Of a stretch of 64,000 bases of DNA, positions 43,463-51,250 are shown one piece after another. This stretch comes from Arenibacter arenosicollis. Its GTDB lineage: Bacteria; Bacteroidota; Bacteroidia; Flavobacteriales; Flavobacteriaceae. A program made the translations under genes and the position numbers. The DNA is taken from contig NZ_JACLHY010000009.1 of the NCBI RefSeq assembly GCF_014397245.1, positions 1 to 64,000 of the forward strand, in the 5' to 3' direction. The notes under the pieces were generated by a model. It worked only from the letters and a program-made list of their open reading frames with translations. It was not told where the DNA came from and made no database searches. Within the stretch, counting starts at the first letter, position 1; every line of letters begins with the position of its first letter.

Positions 43463-43592
43463 ACTAAATGATTTCCACTTAAATTTTTCAATTTTAGGAA
43501 TAAAGCCAAAACCAAATAGTAGAAAATGAAAGAGGTTGACCTATATAGTGACGGATATTATAGTGCCTGATCGAGGCAATTCATGTATAACC

Positions 43593-43600
43593 TATTTTTG
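43593..43600 (+). promoter_or_regulatory. -7 element TATTTTTG upstream of the trans-sulfuration gene
   Basis: An exact TAnnTTTG match 43 bases before the ATG. The -33 element is not evident. Confidence 0.45.
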
Positions 43601-43643
43601 TAACTTTATGCACCATTATTCATTATCAATATAAATCGATAGA

Positions 43644-44816
43644 ATGAAAGAGCAAAAAAAGGGACTTAATACCATCTGCACGCATGTTGGTCAGTTAGAG
43701 GACAAGGAATTTAAAGGGGCCATTTCCCCATTGTATATGGGTACGGCATATGCTTTTGAAGATATAGACGTTAAACGTTATCCAAGATATTTCAACACAC
43801 CCAATCAAGTGGCCTTGGCTAAAAAGATAGCTGCTTTGGAACATGCAGAGGCGGCTTTGATTTTTGGTAGTGGTATGGCCGCTATAAGCACCTCGTTAAT
43901 GGCATTTCTAAAGGCTGGGGATCATATAGTGCTGCAAAAGATTATTTATGGTGGCACATATAATCTCGTGGTAGAGGAATTTGAAAAATTTGGGATATCG
44001 TACTCTTTTACCGATGGTTTTAAGGCTGAGGACTTTGAGGCAAAAATTCAGGAAAACACTAAGGTAATTTATATCGAGACCCCATCCAACCCATTATTGA
44101 ATATTACAGATTTGAAGGCAGTGGCCGACCTTTCAAAAAAACATGGTATTGTTTCCATGATCGATAATACTTTTGCCAGCCCTGTGAATCAAAATCCTAT
44201 AGATTTTGGTATAGATATAGTAATCCATAGTGCTACAAAATATATGGGTGGACATTCAGATATATGTGCGGGAGCTGTTGCTTCAACGGAAGAGTATATG
44301 CAACGCATCTTTCACTTAGCTAAAAATCTAGGTGGTAGTCTGAGCGATTACACGGTTTGGTTACTGGAAAGAAGTATAAAAACTATGGGGATAAGGGTCA
44401 AGGCCCAAAACGGGAATGCACAACGTATGGCAGATTACCTATACAATCATAAAGACATTGCGGCGGTATACTATCCAGGCTTGCCCTCACATCCTGACCA
44501 CGACATTGCCAAGAAGCAGATGAAGGGCTTTGGAGGCATGCTGTCATTTGAGTTAAATACTGATTTCAATTCCTCTAAATTTCAAAAGTCCTTAAAATTA
44601 ATAAAACCAGCCATGAGTTTGGCCGGGGTAGAAAGTACTGTGCTTTCCCCAACCTTAACTTCACATTCCCTTTTGAGCGCTGAAGAGCGAAAACGACAAG
44701 GAATTGCCGATGGTTTAATACGTTTTTCCGTTGGCATTGAAGAAGCAGAGGATTTAATTGCAGATATTGAGCAGGCTTTGGAAATGGTAAGGAAGGAAAA
44801 AGAATTGGCCGTTTAG
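43644..44816 (+). CDS. Cys/Met metabolism PLP enzyme (cystathionine γ-synthase/lyase or methionine γ-lyase type)
   Basis: This 390-residue fold-type I PLP enzyme shows IYIETPSNPLLNITDLKAV, MIDNTFASPVNQNP (PLP Asp) and HSATKYMGGHSDICAGAV with the Schiff-base Lys. SLAGVESTVLSPTLTSHSLL is the substrate-binding end. The family covers several reactions of sulfur amino acid metabolism and sequence by eye does not separate them. It lies 104 bases before bshB1 on the same strand, so a link to cysteine supply for bacillithiol is possible but not shown. Confidence 0.9.
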   Translation: MKEQKKGLNTICTHVGQLEDKEFKGAISPLYMGTAYAFEDIDVKRYPRYFNTPNQVALAKKIAALEHAEAALIFGSGMAAISTSLMAFLKAGDHIVLQKIIYGGTYNLVVEEFEKFGISYSFTDGFKAEDFEAKIQENTKVIYIETPSNPLLNITDLKAVADLSKKHGIVSMIDNTFASPVNQNPIDFGIDIVIHSATKYMGGHSDICAGAVASTEEYMQRIFHLAKNLGGSLSDYTVWLLERSIKTMGIRVKAQNGNAQRMADYLYNHKDIAAVYYPGLPSHPDHDIAKKQMKGFGGMLSFELNTDFNSSKFQKSLKLIKPAMSLAGVESTVLSPTLTSHSLLSAEERKRQGIADGLIRFSVGIEEAEDLIADIEQALEMVRKEKELAV

Positions 44817-44920
44817 ATTCACAATCAGCTTTATATTCAGAGGTAACATACATTTGATAAAAGAGAAGCTTTCTGGGAGATAATTTGAAAGCTTTCAAGA
44901 ACAAAGTAGACATACATTAA

Positions 44921-45643
44921 ATGAAATTAGACATATTAGTATTTGGTGCGCATCCTGACGATGCTGAATTGGGGGCAGGGGCAACTATAGCCAAGGAAGT
45001 AGCCAACGGCAAAAAAGTGGGTATAGTAGATTTGACCCGGGGTGAATTGGGCACACGCGGTTCTGCCGAAATTAGGGATAAGGAAGCCGCAATGGCTGCT
45101 GATATTTTAGGAGTATTGGTCCGTGAAAATTTGGAATTTGCTGACGGATTTTTCACCAACGACAAAAAGCATCAGTTGGAAATAATAAAAATAATTAGGA
45201 AGTATAGGCCCGAAACGGTATTGTGCAATGCCATTGATGACAGGCATATTGATCATGCCAAAGGTAGCAAACTGGTAAGTGATGCATGTTTTTTGAGCGG
45301 ACTAATTAAAATAGATACTAAGATTGATGGAGAGGAACTATGGCAAGAAGCTTGGAGACCAAAACTCGTACATCATTATATACAATGGAAAAATCTTGAA
45401 CCTGATTTTGTGGTAGATGTGTCGGAATTTATTGATACAAAGGTTAAGGCCATTATGGCCTATAGTTCTCAATTCTACGACCCGAAAAGCAAGGAGCCGG
45501 AAACACCTATCAGCAGCAAGAACTTTATAGATAGTGTTGTTTATAGATCACGGGACCTGGGAAGGATGGTAGGGATAGCTTATGCGGAAGGTTTTACTAC
45601 AGAGCGATTTGTAGCCATTAAAGACCTTGACAGTCTAATTTAG
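44921..45643 (+). CDS. bshB1: Bacillithiol biosynthesis deacetylase BshB1
   Basis: This 240-residue PIG-L/LmbE zinc deacetylase removes the acetyl group from GlcNAc-malate in bacillithiol synthesis. FGAHPDDAELGAGATIAKEV (H11, D13, D14) binds zinc, DLTRGELGTRGSAEIRDKEA is the family-specific region, and DDRHIDHAKGSKLV provides the second zinc His. Length and motifs match BshB1 rather than the large secreted PIG-L in this window. Its end overlaps the end of the converging histidine kinase gene by four bases. Confidence 0.93.
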   Translation: MKLDILVFGAHPDDAELGAGATIAKEVANGKKVGIVDLTRGELGTRGSAEIRDKEAAMAADILGVLVRENLEFADGFFTNDKKHQLEIIKIIRKYRPETVLCNAIDDRHIDHAKGSKLVSDACFLSGLIKIDTKIDGEELWQEAWRPKLVHHYIQWKNLEPDFVVDVSEFIDTKVKAIMAYSSQFYDPKSKEPETPISSKNFIDSVVYRSRDLGRMVGIAYAEGFTTERFVAIKDLDSLI

Positions 45644-47724
45644 GCCGATTTTTGAAAGTGTTTTTTGCCCTTGGGAACGGTAAAATAAAACGTTGAGCCT
45701 ACATTAAGTTCACTCTTTATCCAAAGGTTACCCCCGTTTTTGATTACCATTTCACTGCAAAGGGATAAGCCTAGACCTGTTCCTTTTTCATTATTGGTAC
45801 CGTAAGTGGTAATATTGCTGTTTTTTGAAAGTATTTGATCCTGAACAGTTTCGTCTATGCCAATACCTGTATCCTTGACAAAAACCTCTAAAAATTCATG
45901 CCTGTCTACATAACCAATTGTAATGTGTCCGTTGTTAGGCGTAAATTTTAGGGCATTGCTTAAAAGATTTCTAATAACTATATCAATTTGATTTTCATCG
46001 GACCAAATTATGGCCTTATTGACTATTAAATTGTCCATTGTAATCATTTTGGTAAACGCCAATTCACTGAGCAGATTAATATTGTTCTCAACAAGGGAGT
46101 TTAGGTCTACATTGGTAGGGTCTGTAGTAGCTTCCCGCATCTGCGATTGTCCCCAGGTAAGAAGATTGTTCAAGGTAAAGGAAATACTGTTTACATCGTT
46201 CTTTAATTTGGGAATAAACTCCTTGAATTCATATTCTTTTATATCACCACTGTTAAGTAATTTCAATAAGCCCTCTAGAGCTCCAATAGGACCACGAAGA
46301 TCATGTGCAATTATGGAAAAAAGTTTGTTTTTGGTATTATTGGTTTCCCATAACTCGGACTCTCTTTGTTCTAGATCCAGTTTTTGTATTTCGAGTTCCT
46401 TGTTCAGTTTTTTTAAGATTTTTTGTCCCCTAATAACTAAAAAGGCTATTGCGCTCATAATTATAACAAATAGAATTGCAATATAAATGTAAAGGCGCTG
46501 TTTGGCCAAAGCTTTTTCATTTTTAATCATCAATGCTTCCTGCTGATTCTTATGGCTGATTTCTGTTTTCAACATCGTCATACTCATCTTGTTCTCATCC
46601 CTAGATAAGGTATCGGATATATGTCTAAAAATTTCATGATATTTTAGGGCCGCCGCGTAATTCTCCTGGTTCTTATATACTTTATAAAGTGTGTTGGAAC
46701 ATTTTTTAATACCCTCCATCGATTTTATAGTGGAGGAGATTTCAAAGGCCATTAATGCATACTTGTGTGAAATACTGTCCTTTTCCAGTCCAAAATGGGC
46801 TTCTGCCATACCATTGTACAGGTCAATTATTCCACGGTCGTCCTGAAGATTTTCATGTAGTAAACTACTTTTATCATACCAGTACAAAGCCCTCGTAAAT
46901 TGCTTCTGTTTTAAATACACTTTACCCTTTACTTCATAGGCGAAAGCTAGCCAATCCCAAGCTTCATTTTTTTCGAAAATATTAATACTTCGATTAAGCT
47001 TAAACAAGGCATTTTGATAGTCTCCTGTTTCGGCATAAATGGAAGCTACATTGCTCATGGTGTGGGCAGAGTTTATATCATTTCCAATTAGATTATTTAT
47101 TTTTTCTACCTTATTGTAAAAATAAAGAGCTTGTTCATAATCCTTTTGAGTAGCATACAAATCGGCTACATTTTCATAAAGAATCGACTCCATTTTTCTA
47201 TTGTCATGGGCTTGTGCAAGTTTTATATTCTCCAAATAGCCCAACAAAGCGGTTGAATAATTACCACTATAGACGTTTTCATTGGCCAATTCATTGCCAA
47301 TTCTTAAGGTTAAATTATAATTATTATCCTTTTTGGCATTAACCAAGGCCATTTCATAATTATCTATTGCAATGGTGTGTTCACCAATATCCGAATAGTA
47401 GGTTCCCAAGTTGAATAAGGCCCCACTTACTCCTTTAAAGTATTCTATATTACTACTTAATTTTTGCGCTTCGCTGGAAAGCAATAAGAGACTATCAGGA
47501 TTTAAGAATCTTAGCTTCGCACCAAGATCGATGAGTAGTCCAATGTAAATGGTATCTTTATTAACCTGTTTCTTCTGACTACGTAAAGTTGTTATTTTTT
47601 GTCTCAATTCCCTAGTGGAGGTTTCCTGGGCAGAGTTGACTCCACAAAGGAAAAGGAGAATCCAGAACACGGTTAATTTTACTTTAATCTCCCGTGAACT
47701 TATATTTAATGCTTTAAAAGACAT
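45640..47724 (-). CDS. Sensor histidine kinase with N-terminal TPR region
   Basis: This 694-residue protein has a signal sequence (FWILLFLCGVNSAQ), then about seven TPR motifs (residues ~60-370; GVSGALFNLGTYYSDIGEHT, YEQALYFYNKVEKIN). One transmembrane helix (IAILFVIIMSAIAFLVI, ~410) and a coiled coil follow, then a HisKA-type dimerisation helix with SIIAHDLRGPIG (H474). The ATPase domain has NLLSNALKF, DTGIGID and GTGLGLSLCSEM. It senses something in the periplasm; no response regulator gene is adjacent, so it is an orphan here. Confidence 0.92.
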   Translation of the reverse strand: MSFKALNISSREIKVKLTVFWILLFLCGVNSAQETSTRELRQKITTLRSQKKQVNKDTIYIGLLIDLGAKLRFLNPDSLLLLSSEAQKLSSNIEYFKGVSGALFNLGTYYSDIGEHTIAIDNYEMALVNAKKDNNYNLTLRIGNELANENVYSGNYSTALLGYLENIKLAQAHDNRKMESILYENVADLYATQKDYEQALYFYNKVEKINNLIGNDINSAHTMSNVASIYAETGDYQNALFKLNRSINIFEKNEAWDWLAFAYEVKGKVYLKQKQFTRALYWYDKSSLLHENLQDDRGIIDLYNGMAEAHFGLEKDSISHKYALMAFEISSTIKSMEGIKKCSNTLYKVYKNQENYAAALKYHEIFRHISDTLSRDENKMSMTMLKTEISHKNQQEALMIKNEKALAKQRLYIYIAILFVIIMSAIAFLVIRGQKILKKLNKELEIQKLDLEQRESELWETNNTKNKLFSIIAHDLRGPIGALEGLLKLLNSGDIKEYEFKEFIPKLKNDVNSISFTLNNLLTWGQSQMREATTDPTNVDLNSLVENNINLLSELAFTKMITMDNLIVNKAIIWSDENQIDIVIRNLLSNALKFTPNNGHITIGYVDRHEFLEVFVKDTGIGIDETVQDQILSKNSNITTYGTNNEKGTGLGLSLCSEMVIKNGGNLWIKSELNVGSTFYFTVPKGKKHFQKSA

Positions 47725-47916
47725 TTATCCTAGTTTAACTGGTGCTAAAAATATCTTTCAAATAAAAAATAAGCTAATAAATGTTGTGAAAACCCCAATT
47801 TTTGTGTGTTTTATCCCATATAACGTGTATTTTATCGATAAAAGTGGGGTGGTTTATAGGTATAATTCTAAAGTTGAGCATTTTACATTTTGTTATAAAA
47901 TAAGCTGAAATTTATT

Positions 47917-47946
47917 TTGTACGATAGAACTAAAGATTTATCTTTG
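47917..47946 (+). promoter_or_regulatory. tRNA-His promoter (TTG-N19-TATCTTTG)
   Basis: TTG (47917-47919) and TATCTTTG (47939-47946) are separated by exactly 19 bases, the same spacing as at the hup promoter. The -7 element ends 15 bases before G-1 of the tRNA. Confidence 0.75.
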
Positions 47947-47961
47947 CCACCGTTTACAAAT

Positions 47962-48036
47962 GGTGGTTGTAGCTCAGCTGGTTAGAGCATCGGTTTGTGG
48001 TACCGAGGGTCGCCGGTTCGAACCCGGTCTTCCACC
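47962..48036 (+). tRNA. tRNA-His (GTG anticodon)
   Basis: The cloverleaf has D arm AGCTCAGCTGGTTAGAGC, anticodon loop TTTGTGG and T arm GCCGG-TTCGAAC-CCGGT. G at 47962 is the -1 residue that identifies histidine tRNAs, paired with C73 (48036). The acceptor stem GTGGTTG/CTTCCAC has two adjacent U·U mismatches (5-68 and 6-67). CCA is not encoded. It has its own promoter and terminator. Confidence 0.93.
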
Positions 48037-48046
48037 CAAAAACAAT

Positions 48047-48074
48047 ACCCTGTCAGAAATGACAGGGTTTTTTT
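48047..48074 (+). terminator. Terminator of tRNA-His
   Basis: ACCCTGTC (48047-48054) pairs with GACAGGGT (48061-48068) around a six-base loop, then a run of T residues. It lies 11 bases past the tRNA. Confidence 0.85.
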
Positions 48075-48261
48075 GTGCTTTTAATCCAATGTAGTGTGGT
48101 ATTAAGTGGTTTAGTGGAATATCTAGTTTTTTGGAATCAATATCAAAAGTTGGACCTTAAATATATCGGTTTCCAAAACACTCGGATTTATTATATTTAC
48201 GAAATATAGATTTATAATTAATTGTTGTAAATGATTGGTTATAGGTAATTGGAAATTTTTT

Positions 48262-48858
48262 ATGTCATATAGATTAGTGTTACTTTTTTTAGTTCTGACC
48301 ACTTGGTTATACTCACAGGAGAACAGGATCGATTGGGCGCCTGGTCACACATTTAATATTGAAGATTTTCAGGGATCAAAAACGGCAATTAGTGAGGATA
48401 TTGATAAAGTGTTTGTTCAATCTGGTGTTATGCTGGATTTTGCCTTTCAAATGTCCAATATAGAATTCATGTTCACGAAGAACTTCAACTCCAAAGTGAG
48501 TTGTACCTTTCAAAAGGATGCAGCAGTAATAATGGCAGCAGACAGTTTGGAGGCGGAAAGATTGATAGCTCTTGTTGAATTTGACTTTGATCTCTCAGAG
48601 CTTTACGCTAGAGAAATTAGAAAGGAATTATTTGAAAACAAAAAAACCTTTTCCGATGCAACATTTTTCCAGCCTTATTTTGACAAAATGGTTGCTGAAC
48701 GAAATAAAATTAGTTCTAGGGTCTATTTAGAAACGGATTTTGGAAATAAAGCTACAGAATTAAATAATGAACATGAAGTTGTAAAAAGTGAACTTCTGGC
48801 ACTTTCTGATTTCTGCAAGGAGTGCAAGCCTCCGAAAAACCGTAATAAATCCAATTAA
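48262..48858 (+). CDS. Secreted protein, possible inactive DUF922-like member
   Basis: This protein has about 198 residues. A signal peptide (YRLVLLFLVLTTWLYSQ) precedes IDWAPGHTFNIEDFQGSK, and later EFDFDLSELYAREIRKELFE. The pattern resembles Bacteroidota proteins of a DUF922-like protease fold, which carry an HEQ-x-HF-like metal motif before the ELYAR helix. Here the corresponding residues read LVEFDF, so both His are missing. The ATG at 48262 fits the signal peptide; a TTG nine codons upstream is less likely. The family call is tentative. Confidence 0.6.
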   Translation: MSYRLVLLFLVLTTWLYSQENRIDWAPGHTFNIEDFQGSKTAISEDIDKVFVQSGVMLDFAFQMSNIEFMFTKNFNSKVSCTFQKDAAVIMAADSLEAERLIALVEFDFDLSELYAREIRKELFENKKTFSDATFFQPYFDKMVAERNKISSRVYLETDFGNKATELNNEHEVVKSELLALSDFCKECKPPKNRNKSN

Positions 48859-48877
48859 CCAAGCACGACAGCAGCTC

Positions 48878-50977
48878 TTAACTTATATAATTCCAAATAT
48901 TTTTATATTTCACCAATTGTGTATAGGCATGAAGTATTATAGGGTGCTTTTGTAAACTAATATCTTCCTTTAAAATTTTAAGGGCATGGTATCTTGCCGT
49001 TTTTAGAATATCATTATCCTTAATAATATCCGCAATCTTTAGGTTTAGAACGCCACTTTGTTGGGTTCCCATTAAATCCCCGGGTCCCCTAAGCTTTAAA
49101 TCCACCTCGGCAATTTGAAATCCATCATTGGTACCCACCATGGTTTCCAATCTAGTTTTAGAATCGGAAGAGAGTTTGTGTCCGGTCATTAAAATGCAAA
49201 AACTCTGATCGGCTCCACGACCAACGCGGCCCCTTAATTGGTGGAGCTGCGATAACCCAAATCGCTCTGCGCTTTCAATGATCATAACGGAGGCGTTGGG
49301 AACATTAACACCTACCTCTATTACCGTTGTGGCTACCATAATATGGGTTTCTCCCTTAACAAATCGCTCCATTTCATAGTCTTTGTCAGCAGGTTTCATT
49401 TTACCATGTACAATGGAAATTTGAAAATCGGGCATGGGGAAATCCCTTGCTATGCTCTCGTAACCGTCCATTAGGTCCTTATAGTCCAAAGCTTCCGATT
49501 CTTGGATTAAAGGATAGACCACATAGACTTGCCTTCCCTTTTTTATCTCATCCCTTATAAACTGAAATACTTTTAAGCGGTTGGAATCGAATCGATGGAC
49601 TGTTTTAATGGGTTTTCTGCCTGGGGGCAGTTCATCAATGGTGGAAATATCCAAATCTCCGTATAGACTCATGGCCAAAGTCCTTGGAATAGGGGTGGCG
49701 GTCATAACCAAAATATGGGGAGGAATATCGTTCTTATGCCATAGCTTGGCGCGTTGGGCTACACCAAATCTATGCTGCTCATCCACAATGGCCAAGCCTA
49801 AATTCTTATACGCCACCTTATCTTCCAACAGGGCATGGGTGCCAATTAAAATGTTGAGCTCTCCATTTTCCAATTGCTCATGGATTATTTTGCGGGCCGA
49901 TTTTTTTACAGACCCTGTAAGTAGAGCTATGTTAACGCCGATACTTCCAAGTAGGTCCTTTATACCCATAAAATGTTGGTTGGCCAGTATTTCCGTTGGG
50001 GCCATTAGACAGGCCTGGTAACCATTGTCTATAGCCAACAGCATTGTCATTAGTGCCACAATAGTTTTGCCAGACCCCACATCTCCCTGTAGTAATCTGT
50101 TCATTTGTGCATTACTCCCTAAATCGGCCCTGATCTCTTTTATTACCCTTTTCTGGGCATTGGTAAGTTCAAAGGGCAGGTGGTGTTCATAAAATGTTTT
50201 GAAAAGGGTTCCAACTTGATCAAAATTATACCCTTTTATTTTTTGCTTATGTAACAAATTCTTGGATATGAGCTGCAATTGTATGTAAAACAATTCCTCA
50301 AACTTAAGTCGAAACTGTGCCTTGGCCAATAGCTCTTGATTTCTTGGAAAATGAATATTAAAAAGTGCTTCACTTTTAGAGACGAGCTTTAATTCACTTA
50401 TCAGGCTAGGGGATAAGGATTCAGCAAACCTGCCCTTGGTCTCCATGAATAATTGCTGAATAAGTTTGTTGGTTACTCTATTGGTAATACCCTTGTTGGC
50501 CAGTTTTTCAGTTGAAGGGTAAACAGGTTGCATACTTATTTTTAGTCCTTTTTCATGTTCTACCAGTAGTTCCATTTCTGGATGGGGCATGGAATAGGTA
50601 CCACTGAACCAATTAACCTTTCCGAAAATGACATAGGGAGTATTTAATTTCAGATTTTCCCTGATCCATTTTTGGCCACGAAACCAAACAAGTTCCATTT
50701 CGCCAGTATCATCCATGAATTTGGCTACCAACCGCTTTCCTCTTTTTTGTTCAACCGTTTTAATGTTTACAATCTTGCCGATGATCTGTACATCGGAACT
50801 GGTTCTTTGCAGCTGGTTAATTTTATAATACTGTGTTTTATCTATATAGCGATTGGGGAATAGATTTATTAAGTCCTGGTAAGTTTGTATACCTAGCTCC
50901 GACTGTAAGGTTTCTGCACGGTTGGGACCAACGCCTTTTAGGTATGCAATAGGCGTCTGTAGTACATTGGAATTCAT
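48878..50977 (-). CDS. recG: ATP-dependent DNA helicase RecG
   Basis: RecG (699 residues, normal length) remodels stalled replication forks and Holliday junctions. An N-terminal wedge/OB domain (residues ~1-240; PIAYLKGVGPNRAETLQSEL) precedes the motor domains with Walker A LLQGDVGSGKTIVALMTML, the DEQH box AIVDEQHRFGVAQRAKLWH, VMTATPIPRTLAMSLYGDLD, and the C-terminal QLRGRVGRGADQSFCIL. RecG-specific RGPGDLMGTQQSG is present. It is transcribed alone. Confidence 0.96.
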   Translation of the reverse strand: MNSNVLQTPIAYLKGVGPNRAETLQSELGIQTYQDLINLFPNRYIDKTQYYKINQLQRTSSDVQIIGKIVNIKTVEQKRGKRLVAKFMDDTGEMELVWFRGQKWIRENLKLNTPYVIFGKVNWFSGTYSMPHPEMELLVEHEKGLKISMQPVYPSTEKLANKGITNRVTNKLIQQLFMETKGRFAESLSPSLISELKLVSKSEALFNIHFPRNQELLAKAQFRLKFEELFYIQLQLISKNLLHKQKIKGYNFDQVGTLFKTFYEHHLPFELTNAQKRVIKEIRADLGSNAQMNRLLQGDVGSGKTIVALMTMLLAIDNGYQACLMAPTEILANQHFMGIKDLLGSIGVNIALLTGSVKKSARKIIHEQLENGELNILIGTHALLEDKVAYKNLGLAIVDEQHRFGVAQRAKLWHKNDIPPHILVMTATPIPRTLAMSLYGDLDISTIDELPPGRKPIKTVHRFDSNRLKVFQFIRDEIKKGRQVYVVYPLIQESEALDYKDLMDGYESIARDFPMPDFQISIVHGKMKPADKDYEMERFVKGETHIMVATTVIEVGVNVPNASVMIIESAERFGLSQLHQLRGRVGRGADQSFCILMTGHKLSSDSKTRLETMVGTNDGFQIAEVDLKLRGPGDLMGTQQSGVLNLKIADIIKDNDILKTARYHALKILKEDISLQKHPIILHAYTQLVKYKNIWNYIS

Positions 50978-51250
50978 CGGGATACACTTAATTATTATTA
51001 GTAATCCTATAGTTAACTCCTGTCGGTTAACCTTTGACGACTAAAATTTGATGATGTTTTTTTTTCAATAGACTAAAATAGGGGTTCCTTAATACAACTG
51101 CAATAATCTAAAATGCTAAATTTGAAAAAGAGATTTCATAACTTCAAAACAAGGCTCCAATCTGAATTAGAATAATTGTTATATCCTATCCATTGAATGG
51201 TTCCCTAAATCAATCACAATTAAACTTTGAAAATATATATCTTTAAACGG

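Noticed and set aside
43527-43571. 14-codon frame upstream of the trans-sulfuration gene, considered as a leader peptide
   Set aside because: It lies upstream of the only good -7 promoter element (43593-43600), so it would not be in the leader, and it has no run of Met or Cys codons.
43564-43578. TGCCT/AGGCA hairpin before the same gene, considered as a riboswitch stem
   Set aside because: Too short, with no expression platform, and upstream of the promoter element.
46010-46486. 158-codon plus-strand frame
   Set aside because: It runs antisense through the HisKA region of the histidine kinase and ends in low-complexity Ile/Leu/Ser.
49581-50021. 146-codon plus-strand frame
   Set aside because: It is antisense to the RecG motor domain.
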